This document shows positions 26,895-37,800 of a DNA stretch of 64,000 nt, in pieces. Below the pieces are notes generated by a model. That model was not told the origin of the DNA. It searched no databases and saw only the letters and a list, made by a program, of their open reading frames with translations. Position 1 is the first letter of the stretch. Each line of letters starts with the position of its first letter. The stretch covers positions 4,446,094 through 4,510,093 of the forward strand of contig NZ_KZ614144.1 of the NCBI RefSeq assembly GCF_002884445.1, given 5' to 3'. Source of the DNA: Paenibacillus castaneae (GTDB lineage Bacteria; Bacillota; Bacilli; Paenibacillales; Paenibacillaceae). The position numbers and the translations under genes are program-made.

Positions 26895-28004
26895 TCACAG
26901 CTTCCCATCTATTATAAAATCTTCATCGGTTATTAAGGATAAGATCTCATGGCTCGGTTCATTAATATCTACTACTCTTTTTGCATGATTCATTACTATA
27001 TCATCATATATATTTCTAACCAAACGCCCATTAGCAAAATGCTCATCTTTCGCGGCTACTTGATTGTTTAAAGCTTGTTTGATTCTGCTTCTCGCTTCTT
27101 CACTTAAAACATAATCGTTGTTTTTACACATCATGGTTAAAATTTCTTCCAGCTCGTCAGCCGTATAGTCATCGAACTCGATAAATGTGTTAAAACGTGA
27201 TTTAAGCCCCGGATTCGATTCAAAGAATTTATTCATTGACTCTGTGTAGCCAGCCACGATTACAACCAAATCGTCTCGATAATCCTCCAATGCTTTTGTC
27301 AATTCTGTCAAGCATTCCCGCCCATAAGAATCGCTGTGGTCGTTCTCTGTTATGCTATAGGCTTCATCAATGAACAACACGCCGCCTTTTGCTTTTTCAA
27401 TAACTTTTTTTACTTTTAATGCCGTTTGCCCTTGAAAACCCGCTATTAAATCCGTTCTAGAAACTTCAATAAAATGACCTTTTGTAAGTAATCCTATTTG
27501 TTTATAAATCCGCCCGACAATCCTTGCCACTGTCGTTTTTCCTGTTCCTGGCCTTCCCGTAAAAGCAAGGTGAAGGGTGTTTTTTGCTGTGGTTAATCCT
27601 TGGTTCTCACGCAATTTCTGTACTTTTTGATAGGCCATTAGGTTATTAACCTTTTCTTTAACTCTGTTCAGTCCAATCAATTGATTTAATTCTGCTAATA
27701 ATTCAGGCAATGTTCGCGTCTCTTCGTCCATTTGATCCTGGTTACAAATATCCAGTACTTTCATATATCCATAATATTTAATCAAACTATCCTTTAATGC
27801 ATTTGATATTTGTTTAACTTCCATAGGATATTTACCTGAATCAACTACTATGGATATTTTTTTAAGCAGCATTATTGTCCTTGCTTCATCCTGTTTTTCT
27901 ACAATAGCTGTCGCATATTCGGTAATTTTTCCATATCCCTCAACCAGCGCGTCTAGTTTCGAAGCATAGTTTAATAAATCATTTTTATATTTATTTTCTA
28001 TCAT
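26895..28004 (-). CDS. CbbX/SpoVK-type AAA+ ATPase
   Basis: A 369-residue protein with a helical N-terminal region (1-100). The AAA+ core has Walker A GRPGTGKTT (150-158), the pore-loop segment AGFQGQTA, Walker B LFIDEAYS (D213, E214), sensor VIVAGYTE and arginine finger LKSRF. CbbX and EccA (type VII secretion) relatives remodel partner proteins by threading. It shares a 4-base ATGA overlap with the coiled-coil gene upstream, so the two are translationally coupled and that protein is the obvious client. Role in this operon is inferred. Confidence 0.88.
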   Translation of the reverse strand: MIENKYKNDLLNYASKLDALVEGYGKITEYATAIVEKQDEARTIMLLKKISIVVDSGKYPMEVKQISNALKDSLIKYYGYMKVLDICNQDQMDEETRTLPELLAELNQLIGLNRVKEKVNNLMAYQKVQKLRENQGLTTAKNTLHLAFTGRPGTGKTTVARIVGRIYKQIGLLTKGHFIEVSRTDLIAGFQGQTALKVKKVIEKAKGGVLFIDEAYSITENDHSDSYGRECLTELTKALEDYRDDLVVIVAGYTESMNKFFESNPGLKSRFNTFIEFDDYTADELEEILTMMCKNNDYVLSEEARSRIKQALNNQVAAKDEHFANGRLVRNIYDDIVMNHAKRVVDINEPSHEILSLITDEDFIIDGKL

Positions 28005-29050
28005 ATAATCCCCAATATATACAAAACAAAATTAATCAAAGTAATCCCGACAGAACTCCCTGCTAATATATAGGCAATTTTCAATTTCTTTAATAGTCTC
28101 TTGCTTCGATCCTCATAATTCATTTTAGCTTCATCTAGCAGATTACGTACATAATTTATTTGTTCTTTGATTTCAATGTCAATTTCTTCTTTTTGGTTTT
28201 CGATTCTGATATTAATTGATCTAATGTCTTTCTTAAATGTCTGGCTGTCGTTCCATATTACATCGATATTTTTAAGCTGCTCGTATGTATCAATTTGTTC
28301 TTTGAACTGTTTCAAAGCATTTATCGTCTTCGTTTGCTCTTCTATCGATTCAACAATATTTTCAATTTCGAGACTGATTGATTTAATGTCTTTCTTAAAT
28401 GTCTGGCTGTCGCTCCATATTTCATCGATATTTTTAAGCTGCTCGTATTTATCAATTTGTTCTTTGAACTGTTCCAAAGCATTTATCGTCTTCGTTTGCC
28501 CTTCTATCGATTCAACAATATTTTCGATTCCGAGACTAATTGATCTAATGTCTTTCTTAAATGTCTGGCTGTCGCTCCATATTTCATCGATATTTTTAAG
28601 CTGCTCGTATTTATCAATTTGCTCTTTGAATTGACTCAAAACAGTTATCATCTGTGTTTGCACTTTTATTGTTTTAGCGATATCGACGCTATTTTTTTTG
28701 GCTTCAAAAGCGCTCTCCTTCGCTTGGCTGCTTGCTTTTTCAGCTGCCTTGATTGACAGAATTATAGCTTGGATATAATCTTTATCCAACGCTTCTAACG
28801 CTTTGTAAACCTGACCGAATTCTTTTATAGATTCAATATGCAGGTTGTTCAAAGTGATTAGATGTTTTTGAATTTGGGACGTTAAATGATTAAGTTCGTT
28901 GCCTGTTACTTTGTGGTCAGACCAATTGAATATTCCCCCCTTTGAGGCAACCGTTTGTAAATCTACACTCGCTGGTATTTTTTCGGAGAATTGTTTAAGT
29001 TGTTTTTTTGCATTATTGAAGTCGTGTGTTTGAATTGTAAGCTGGTCCAT
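28001..29050 (-). CDS. Coiled-coil protein with 54-residue repeats and C-terminal membrane anchor
   Basis: A 349-residue protein starting at ATG 29050 behind AGAGGT. Residues 140-193, 194-247 and 248 to about 286 are near-identical tandem repeats of 54 residues beginning QFKEQIDKYEQLKNID. All are predicted long helices. A hydrophobic segment closes the protein (residues 323-349, YILAGSSVGITLINFVLYIL), consistent with tail anchoring. No enzyme motif is visible. It is coupled to the AAA+ gene by a 4-base overlap and is nine bases from the large membrane protein upstream. A structural or sensor role is inferred. Confidence 0.75.
   Translation of the reverse strand: MDQLTIQTHDFNNAKKQLKQFSEKIPASVDLQTVASKGGIFNWSDHKVTGNELNHLTSQIQKHLITLNNLHIESIKEFGQVYKALEALDKDYIQAIILSIKAAEKASSQAKESAFEAKKNSVDIAKTIKVQTQMITVLSQFKEQIDKYEQLKNIDEIWSDSQTFKKDIRSISLGIENIVESIEGQTKTINALEQFKEQIDKYEQLKNIDEIWSDSQTFKKDIKSISLEIENIVESIEEQTKTINALKQFKEQIDTYEQLKNIDVIWNDSQTFKKDIRSINIRIENQKEEIDIEIKEQINYVRNLLDEAKMNYEDRSKRLLKKLKIAYILAGSSVGITLINFVLYILGII
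28193..28633. repeat. Tandem 162-bp intragenic repeats
   Basis: Two full copies and one partial copy of a 162-bp unit encode the coiled-coil repeats. Copies 1 and 2 are almost identical at DNA level, which indicates recent expansion or gene conversion and possible length variation between strains. Confidence 0.85.
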
Positions 29051-29059
29051 TTTATACCT

Positions 29060-30808
29060 CTATTTCGATAAATTGTTTAGAATATCAAGCATATTGTCAA
29101 ATGCAACTTCATTTCCGCTGACAGCAACTTCATTATTGACATTTTCATCATGGATATTTGTTAAAGATTCTTTAATAATATTTGCGGCAATTTCATGCCT
29201 CTCCTGTATAGAACTAGCAACACTATTTTTAGTATGTTCCAGCTTATTTTCATTTAGGGCGATAACCGCATTTTGTGTATTTAATACCTCGTTGCCTTTA
29301 TTCACTTCTTTATTTACCGCCTCCGCCATCTGTTGCTTGGCGATAGCTTTGTCAATCAAGCTCATTGCAATTGCGCCTACAATCCCCGCAACCAAGCCGC
29401 CCATAAACAGGCCTATTAAGCTGGCCAAACTGCCAAGAATCGGAATCTCAAATGCAAATACGGGTACTGACATCAAACCTTTTTCAATAACCTCTCCTAA
29501 TACAAGCGTACCAGTCGCGCTTAACCCCGCGATTACTATTTTCCCTGTTTCAAGTATCAGTCTGCCAAATGGTTTATTTTTGTTGTCTGGACTCTTAAGA
29601 TAGGTAATTGCTTCTTTGAGCGACCTCCATCCCTGTTTAAGCATAGTCCATACTTTCTTAATGGTTCTCACAATAGGTCCCAATATGGCTGTAGCAATAG
29701 TGGTGATAAGCGTGCTTCCGGCGCTTACTAAATGCGTTTTTAACTTGCTAATGAATGAATTTATCGCCGACTTAATGGTATTATGCAGGGATTCCAGATT
29801 CTTTTGGGTTGTCTTTAACCATAAAATCAATTTTCTGATTACTTCTTTTATTAATTCTGCAAGAAGCTGCATTACTACAGTTCTAAGCGCTTTGCCCGTT
29901 ATTCTGAACGCTTCTTCTTTTTGGGATTGCTTTCCCGCCTCAATGGATTTGCGTTCCCCTTCTTCTTTCCGATTTTCGTATTCTTCACGGGCAATCCTGT
30001 CATCTTCACTTAATTTTTCTTCGTCAAGGCTAAACCTCTCTGCTGGTTTTTCTCCATCTCGCTCGCTATTCAGCCAGTCTTTCATTTTGCTATCACCTTT
30101 TGATTGATTGGCCGCAGCATCCAAGTCTTTAAGGTTTTTATTGCTATTTGCAAAATCAATTTGTTCTCGTTTGTCGAGATGGGCGTTTGCTTCAGGATCC
30201 CGTATAATTTCCGCCGCCGATACGGTATGGTCTTTATTTACGGCGGCGGAACCCTTATCCCTATTTTTATCAAACGCCTCACGGGCATCTTTCTTTAAAA
30301 CCTTTTTGTAGGCTTTACTCCTTTTATCATATTTCTCAATATTACCATTATCGTCTTTTCGATATATCTTAATATTATCTGAATTGACTTTTTGATATTT
30401 TTCAATATTGCCATTATCCTCACTTTGGAAATTATTTTGCCAATCGTCATGCCGTTTTTGGTAATCTATTTTATTATTATGTTTTGCTATCTTACCGTTT
30501 TCAAAATTTTCTGTTGTTTGAATATGGGCATTATTCCTCAAATCCAACGTTAGACCACGATTATCTTTAATAAAGTCTTCGCCAGCAGTAGCTGTCAGCT
30601 GATTAAGAAATTGTTCCCAAACCACATTCATAACAGTATTTCCTAAATTTTCGGGACTGCCTATTTTTTCTCGATCTTCTTTCAAAAGTTCCAGTTCCGA
30701 TAGTTGTGAATCCAAATCGTTTTGCAATTTAGTTTCCAACTCATTAAAATCGAACGAATCTGCATTTTCGATTTCTGTAATTTCTAACATCTCATTCTCG
30801 TTCGCCAT
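29060..30808 (-). CDS. Large membrane protein with predicted HNH-like motif
   Basis: A 582-residue protein from ATG 30808 behind AGGGGTG. Residues 1-170 are highly charged and contain repeated NGNIEKY units (133-160). Residues 190-245 show a HNH/treble-clef-like pattern: DH at 193-194, then ANSNKNL (220-226), then NQSKGD (234-239). Residues 300-400 are amphipathic helices. Residues 425-490 form a glycine-rich hydrophobic segment likely to span or insert into the membrane (GSLASLIGLFMGGLVAGIVG). No known family is recognised with confidence. The nuclease assignment rests on a short motif and is tentative. It follows the XRE regulator in the operon. Confidence 0.6.
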   Translation of the reverse strand: MANENEMLEITEIENADSFDFNELETKLQNDLDSQLSELELLKEDREKIGSPENLGNTVMNVVWEQFLNQLTATAGEDFIKDNRGLTLDLRNNAHIQTTENFENGKIAKHNNKIDYQKRHDDWQNNFQSEDNGNIEKYQKVNSDNIKIYRKDDNGNIEKYDKRSKAYKKVLKKDAREAFDKNRDKGSAAVNKDHTVSAAEIIRDPEANAHLDKREQIDFANSNKNLKDLDAAANQSKGDSKMKDWLNSERDGEKPAERFSLDEEKLSEDDRIAREEYENRKEEGERKSIEAGKQSQKEEAFRITGKALRTVVMQLLAELIKEVIRKLILWLKTTQKNLESLHNTIKSAINSFISKLKTHLVSAGSTLITTIATAILGPIVRTIKKVWTMLKQGWRSLKEAITYLKSPDNKNKPFGRLILETGKIVIAGLSATGTLVLGEVIEKGLMSVPVFAFEIPILGSLASLIGLFMGGLVAGIVGAIAMSLIDKAIAKQQMAEAVNKEVNKGNEVLNTQNAVIALNENKLEHTKNSVASSIQERHEIAANIIKESLTNIHDENVNNEVAVSGNEVAFDNMLDILNNLSK

Positions 30809-30847
30809 CTTTCACCCCTGCGTCAGCCCGTCGGCATAAATTTATTT

Positions 30848-31330
30848 TTATTTATTTTTGTCTTTTTCCTTTAGAATTTTCGCTAGCCATGTAGAGCCGG
30901 CTACAATTCCCCCAATAGCTAAAAGTGGGGTACCTAAAATTCCTCCAAATAATCCTGCACTAACAGCTGCTAAAGCTGGCCCGCCTATTCCTCCTGAAGC
31001 AGTAGCTGCAATAGTCCTTACACTTTCAGATATTTTCTCACGCTCTTCGTCGGTATACTCTTCCTCTCTATTAAGTAGTATATCTACAACTTGCGGCAAG
31101 ACAGTGTTTTCCTTATTTGTTTGGATTTCAAAATCAATGATTGATCGAATTGCAATATATTGAGTTAGTGTCATCGAAGTTTTTGCATTCTCAAGATTGC
31201 TAATGGTTTGCTTCGTAACGCCAATTCTTTCGCCGAGTTGCTCAGACGTCCATCCTGCAATTTTTCTGATTGCAGATAGATTTTTTTGTAAACAAGCAAT
31301 CTGAGCGTTTTGTTTATTCCTCGTTTCCAT
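30848..31330 (-). CDS. XRE-family regulator with hydrophobic C-terminal tail
   Basis: A 160-residue protein. Residues 15-70 are a classic Cro/CI helix-turn-helix (TSEQLGERIGVTKQTISNLE). After a charged linker, residues 105-150 are a glycine- and alanine-rich hydrophobic hairpin (GPALAAVSAGLFGGILGTPL). The regulator may therefore be membrane-tethered. It is the first gene of the five-gene minus-strand operon. The perfect 22-bp inverted repeat at 31382-31403 overlaps the -35 box of its own promoter, so it likely controls the whole operon. Confidence 0.85.
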   Translation of the reverse strand: METRNKQNAQIACLQKNLSAIRKIAGWTSEQLGERIGVTKQTISNLENAKTSMTLTQYIAIRSIIDFEIQTNKENTVLPQVVDILLNREEEYTDEEREKISESVRTIAATASGGIGGPALAAVSAGLFGGILGTPLLAIGGIVAGSTWLAKILKEKDKNK

Positions 31331-31354
31331 TTTCTCCCACCCCCATCTGCTACC

Positions 31355-31403
31355 ATAATATCAATCCAATTTTATCGTGTCAATTTATTTGACTAAATAA
31401 ATT
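31355..31403 (-). promoter_or_regulatory. Consensus promoter with 22-bp XRE operator
   Basis: -35 TTGACA (31378-31383) and -10 TATTAT (31355-31360) lie 17 bases apart on the minus strand. AATTTATTT (31382-31390) and AAATAAATT (31395-31403) form a perfect inverted repeat with a 4-base centre, overlapping the -35 by two bases. A bound regulator here would block, or from the upstream side contact, RNA polymerase. Confidence 0.85.
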
Positions 31404-31540
31404 ATTTTCATCTCTAAAAAGACATCATCAAGAACATTCAACCTGATCTCTAGCAAGGAACACATCTACGGTTGCACATAAAGCGACGAGACGTACAGAC
31501 TGGCGAGGTGAATCCCGCCTCCCAAGATCTTACGAACAAA

Positions 31541-31578
31541 CAAGAGCCTTCGGAACCTCATCGGCTCGAAGGCTCTTG
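31541..31578 (-). terminator. Terminator of the exported-protein operon
   Basis: CAAGAGCCTTCG (31541-31552) pairs perfectly with CGAAGGCTCTTG (31567-31578) around a 14-base loop. A modest T-rich tract follows on the minus strand. It lies 230 bases past the SLH gene. Confidence 0.75.
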
Positions 31579-31806
31579 CTATTGAGTGGTAACATCAGAT
31601 TGAACTATAGAAGCAGTATCCGAACGATGCCGGCTTGCACGTTTTCGATAATGCCAACCTTCGATCAACCGTATTCCACTACCGTGCCGTGTGCACGAAC
31701 GTACGAAGCGCCGTGTCTGTCGATTGCTCCGGAAGCTTATCTTTCAAGCCGGCAACCTACATTACCTTGGCGACTGCCGTCATCGCATGTTCCCCGCGTA
31801 CACAGC

Positions 31807-34800
31807 CTAGTCGATAAACTCCGCTTTCTGCAACAGTCTGCGAATTGCAACCGCGAACTCTGCTCTCGTCATGTTGGCCTTAGGGGCCAGCAAATCGGCT
31901 TTCTGGCCGGTGATAACGCCTGATTTAACGGTCCATGCTATGCCTTCCTTCGCCCATGCCGATGCTTTCGCGGAATCCTTAAAGCTGCCGAGTAGATGCT
32001 TCATCTCGGACTCGTTTGGTGCGGAATCCAGTCCCGCTAGCATCATCGCCTTCGCGATAATGACCATCGCCTGTTCGCGGGTCGTCTTGTCTTTCGGACC
32101 GAACCGTTCGTTGCCGTACCCACTGATCAGCCCGTACTGATTGGCCGTATGCAAAGCATCGTAATACCAGTCGTTTACGGACACGTCGCTAAAGAGTGAA
32201 CGCTCCTGCTTCACTGTCGTAAGTCCCAGTGCTTTCACCAGGATAGCGGCAACTTCCGCGCGCGTCATGTCAGAAGAAGGCTTGAAGTTTCCATTGCCGT
32301 CGCCGGACACAATCAATCTCGAAGCCAAATCATTGATCGCATCGGATGCCCAATGCTTAGTCGTATCCTTGAACGTACGGGAATTGCTGATCAGCACATA
32401 CACGCTGTTGGTTATACTGCTGATCTGCGCATAATATCTGCCCTCATGTACTTGCAGGCTGGTCGGCACGTGACGCGCCGAACCGTTAGGCTCGATGACG
32501 ACCGCCGTTGTAACGCCCCTCTCGGTAACGCCGTCAGGAAGCGGAATTTCTCTTCGCACGAAGGATGCGAGCTGCCTTATTTCTTCCGTCCTGCCGCTCG
32601 CGTTTGCCGTAATCGAAAATTCAGCAAGCTCGCCAATTGCTTTCGCGCCCTCTTTTTTCTCGACCTGCTCCGCCAGCTTCATATAAGTTTCCGCCGGCTT
32701 CGCTACCTTAATCGTCAATTGGATATCCTTCAGGTTGATTCCAGGGAATTGCTTGCTCAACCCAGCCAAGTCAATGGCATTCGGCGAGAGAATATACTTG
32801 CCGATATCCGTCTCGATTTCAAGCGTAACGTCCTTGTCTTGCATACGCTTGACCAATTCAGCATCCAATTGGAAGTCAAGCGTGTCGACAGCACCCTTCA
32901 TTGGGAACGATAGCGTCAGATGTCCATTGCCGATCGCTTCAAGCAGCTTGTCTCGCACCGGCTTGACTGCTACTTTGTAGGCATTGTTACTTGCCTCGAT
33001 ATCGGCCAGAAGTATGCCTTCCGTCAGAACCCCGTTAAGCATCAACGGGACCTGTACATTCTTGCCCAAGGCGATGACAACCCCTCCGACGGTAATCGAT
33101 GTTCCCTTCGGCGCTTCCGTATACTCATACGCTCTGATCGACGACGAAGCTGCCACGGTCAGCTTCGGCTCATCCTTCGTTCGCTTGGCTACAACGATCA
33201 GATTACCATCTTTGGCAGGGATGATTCCGTTGCTCGGCAAGCTTTTCCACGATGTAATATCTTGATCGAATAGCGGGATCGAAGCCTTCTGCCCATCGAC
33301 GTAGACTTTGTAAGCCAGCTCGCTACCGGCCATATTGCCGTCATGCCCGGACGACTGTATAATTACGCGCGTTTCTCCCATTTTGCCTGTGCCAGCCGTG
33401 ATCGCTTTAATTACCCCCATCGAGGTCGGGACGAGTTGTCCCTGCGAAGGCGTGATTCCGACCACGTCATAGCTGCTCAACTGCAGCCCTTCCCAAGCCT
33501 TGTAATCGACCCGGATGAGCGCGCTTCCTTCCCTGCGTCCCGTCAGCATTCCGTCATCCGTCAGTCTTACGTTGGAATCGCCTTGTTCTACACTGAATAC
33601 GAGCTTCGAACTGTCTACCGGCTCTTCGCTGCCGTCCGTATACTGCACTCTCGCTTTAAGCGCGACGGGAGCGCCGCCGGTTACGATCTCGTTCGGAACG
33701 ACAAGCGTCAGTTTCTTCGGCAGCTTCAGATCTTCGTTGATTGCTTCCGTCACTGCGCTGTTGGCATTGCCTGCGTCATCGATCGCCTCAATACGGATTT
33801 TCATCACTTTGTCCGCAGAGGAAACCGGAACATTCTGCTCGAAATGACCTTTCGCATCCGGCTTGATGGAAGCCAGCTTCGCGCCCGTATTGGCGTTCGT
33901 CACCGTAACGGTCGCATCGGTATTGGTCGTCCCCTTGAACGCAATCTTGCCCCCATTGATTCTAAAACCGTCGTCCGGCGCGTCCAAATAAATCATCGGC
34001 GCAGTCGTATCGACCGTCAAATAAAGCATGGATACGGAGTAGTCACCCGTATTCACGTTGCGCGCCCGCAGTTCCACCGCATAAGTGCCGTCGGTGTTGA
34101 AGTTTCTCAAGACAAGCTTGCCGCTGTTGCCACTGCCAGAGAGATTAACGCTGCCAAGCACGGCGTCATCCACTATAGCTTCGACGACAACACCCTGCTG
34201 GTTCGCAGCCACCTCGATTTGCTGCGTCGTCTCCTTGACCGTCAGATCGTAACGGTTGTTATGAATCGCGTTGCCGTTAATGGAGAGGACGGGCTTGGAC
34301 GGTACAGGGAGCAGCTTGCTCTCGGAATAAACGGTTTCCGCAAACCGCATGTTCGGGCTCGCCCCGTCTTCCTCGGTCGGAATTCTAACAGTTGCGATGC
34401 CGACGCTGTACTTTTTGCCGGTCTCAAGCCCCGTATAGCGATCCTGTACCTTCTCCATTACGATGCTGCCCCGCTCATCGCGCACAATATTGCCATTGTC
34501 GTCCATCTTCGGCTTGCCGACGAGGTTCCAGCCGCCAATGTTCAATCTGTACTCTCCATCCTTCAAGACGCTATCCAATTGCTCCTCGGTATACATCACT
34601 TCTCCGAACGGCTCATAGAGATTGCCTTTGTCATCCTTGGCCGTAATCAGGTAGCCATACTGCGCGTTCTCCTGACCGCTCTTATGTGCCACTGGCGGGA
34701 AAGCAACCTCGAACTGTCCGTTGCCTGCCGCTTTTAGCGAGACGGCGCTCACTTCCGAAGGCGCGAGCGGATCGATAATTCTGAACGTCCCAGCGGACGA

Positions 34801-37800
34801 CTTGACGGAAAAGGCCGTCTCCGTCTTCAGCTCCGCCCGCAAGTAATAGTCTCCTTGCGGCAGCAGCCCACGGATGTCTGCCCCGCCCAGGCCGCTTACC
34901 TGCGCCGCGTCGATAGCCAGCTCGCCCGAAGCGGTGCCGTCCGACGCGATGTTCTCCGCCTTGATCGCGATGTCCTTAGCGATTAGTAGACCGGGATCGA
35001 TCTCCTGATCGGGATTCGGCACATCCGATACTTTATCCTTCGATAGATAAAGGCTGACGGTATCTCCCGGCGTTGCATTCTTGACCGTCCACTTCGCCGT
35101 GAACTTGTCCTTATCCGAGCCTTGTTCGATGAAAGCTCCGGTCAGAGCAGGTTGAACCGGCAGATTCATCAGCTTGGTGCGGATCTGCTGATCCGAAGTC
35201 AACGTCCAGCTGCCGGTTTTCGCTTCGCTCTCCGGCACGGCGATATAAATTCTACGCACATCGGTAGACGCAAGCGCTTCCTGCTTGGTGACCTTCGTGC
35301 CGTCGCTTTTCAGATCGCCTTCCTTGGCCGCCTTGATAATCTGTTCGAATGCTTTCGCATTCTTATTCGTAATATCCCCGATTACGATATCGTAGGCACT
35401 GCCATCCGCTCTGGTCAAGGTCAGCTTCGGGCGCTTCGTATCGTAGTATTCCACTTCGATCAATGCGTCTCCCGTCACCTTATTCATCGGAATGGCATGA
35501 ACCTTGGCGCCGCCCGATGTAATAATGCCTCCGATGCCCAAATTTTGCGACCCGTCATCGATTAACGCAACGCCGTCGCCGATCGACCGATAGGTGATCT
35601 CTTGCTTCTCCGTCTCCTCGTTCTCCCACGAAGTGGCCAGCACTTCGATGCCGCTGCCAATCGCCATTACTCGAGGTCCCAGCTCCGGATCCTGAACGAG
35701 CAAGTACATCAGCGCATCTTTGCCCTCTGTATTGCCATCGGTACCGAACTCAATGCCTCCGCCCCAATAATAGGTAACGCCTACTGTTACGAACAGCACG
35801 GAAATGCCCGCCCACACCTTGTCATTATTAGCCCCGGCATGAACGCCGAACCCGATTCCGCCGACAATCGGCACGCTGCTCGGCACCTGAATCCGTCCGC
35901 TGATCATTCCCTCGAAGTCCGTGCGATGCTTCTCCAGGTTTTCTCCGATGAACAAGCTCGCTTTACCGACGATAATGCCCCAGCCTCCGATATCGATGGT
36001 CGCTCTGGCCGACAAGAACATCGGGCTGACCCATTGCATTTGAATCAGCGCTTCCGTAAGCAGCTTGATGGCTTCGTCATCCTCGCCCAACGACAACGCT
36101 CCGACCACTTTAATACCGGTCATCTTAAGCGTAAGATCGACCGCGCCGCTTAACACGGCGGGCTTGACTCCAAACTTCATGTCGATGCCCGCTTCCAGCG
36201 TAAGCGGAATTCTGCCGTCTCCTCCGGCAATCGTATCGGCCAACTCGCGTATCGCGCCCCTCAGGCTCGTAATAAAAGCGCCAGGCCCCACAGCGACGCC
36301 CGGATCGGGCAAATCGCTTCCGAAAGCGATGACGTCGGGCAGGATGCGGCCGTCCGCAACCTGCTTGAAGGCAAGCTCCGCCTGGATTGCCATGACATGC
36401 TCGATTTTTGCGTTAAATTTGATTCCGTAATAGTTCTGAACATCGTACTTCTTCGGATCTTTATATTGCGTAATGTTGATTTCGCCGCCGATATCGTCCT
36501 TATTGTCCTTCTTGAGCAGTCCCAGCGCTTTGCCCAGCTCGAACTTGAGCGAAGCATCAATGCCGACGAAGCCCTCTTCGTTGAACATGACATTCTTCAC
36601 TTCGCCGTCGACAATGACCATCTTCACGAATCCTCCGAAGGATACGCCGTCTTGTCTCAGCACAAAATCATTCAGCTGCAGCCCAAAGCCTTGAATGGAA
36701 AAGCTCGGGGTAGCAAACAGCGAGTGCTGATTGAAGTAGACATAGGACACCAGCAGGTCGCGATAAGGATTCAGCGAATCTCCGATCAATCCGTTCGCCC
36801 AGCCTAGGCTGCCGTTCAGCGTGTTGTCCTCCGGATTTCTTGCTTTTTCCCATTCCTGCTGTTCCGCCGACAGCTTAGACCCGGTTCCGAGGGTTTTCTC
36901 GAAGCCGTTGTAGAAATCAACCGTCCATTCTCCCTTGTAGAAAACGAAGCCGCTGTTGGCGACGCTAAGCGTTCCTTCTCCGGACGCGAACAACGTGTTA
37001 AGGAAAGGCGTTTTCGTATTCGCGCTAATCCGGGAAGCAAGCGGAAACTCGCCGACGGGAAAGCTCAACTCTTTGCCTCTGTAAGCGACGCTGCGGTTGA
37101 TGACGGCAGGCTCCGGATCGGTTCTCACCGTATACTGGGCATTGGCGCCTGTACCGGATTGCACGATATTGCCGCGTACTTCAAGCACGATCTCCTGGCG
37201 CTCGTCCTGCATCTTCAGCTTACTCGCGAATGCTTCGAACTCCGCTTCCGATTGAAATGCCCGCACGCCGTAAACCGGCACGGCCGCAGCATCAATCGCC
37301 CGATCCAAGCGCAGCTCCGGAGTCACGGCTTTGGCCGCTTTCGCGATCGCCTTCCCGGCGTCGCTCAGGATCGCCTTGTCTTGAGCTTTGCGGGCGGTGA
37401 AATCCGCATCGCTTAATCCGCTATATGTCCCCGGCAGCGCTTCCGCGAACTTCTCCCTGTCGCTGCTGCCGCTCTGCGTCAGATCGAGCACCGACTTGTA
37501 CACTGCCAATACGCTCGCCTTGCGAACGCTGGCTTCCACGTTCTGCGTCACATGGAACGTCTCTTTCGTCTCGAAGCTTAGCGCTTCCGCGATGTCCGGG
37601 TTCGACTTGTCTTTGAAGTCTACGGCTACGGCATACTCCCCGAGCGGCAATCCTTTGCCGTCCACGGTCTCGATCGTCCGGCCGTTCTTGTCTACTTTGT
37701 CGCCGCCGCGGAATACGATGCGCATATCGCCCGAGAAGCCGTTGCCGAGCGGCCGCGTCGTCACCGACTCCGACACGGGCACTTTGTAGCGTTCTCCGCT

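Larger units (their letters stand above)
31331..31806. other. Intergenic region between XRE operon and SLH operon
   Basis: Holds the promoter/operator of the XRE operon (31355-31403) and the terminator of the SLH operon (31541-31578). The GC-rich stretch 31580-31806 is the 3' untranslated part of the SLH operon and shows no gene. Confidence 0.6.

Noticed and set aside
28167..28634. 155-residue plus-strand ORF with repeats
   Set aside because: It is the antisense reading of the coiled-coil repeats.
31430..31443. AACATTCAACCTG resembles the left half of att-like site D and could pair with site A as the right end of the XRE operon block
   Set aside because: Only one mismatch over 11 bases, but the right half does not match any attB half. 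A hit this good is expected by chance in 64 kb.
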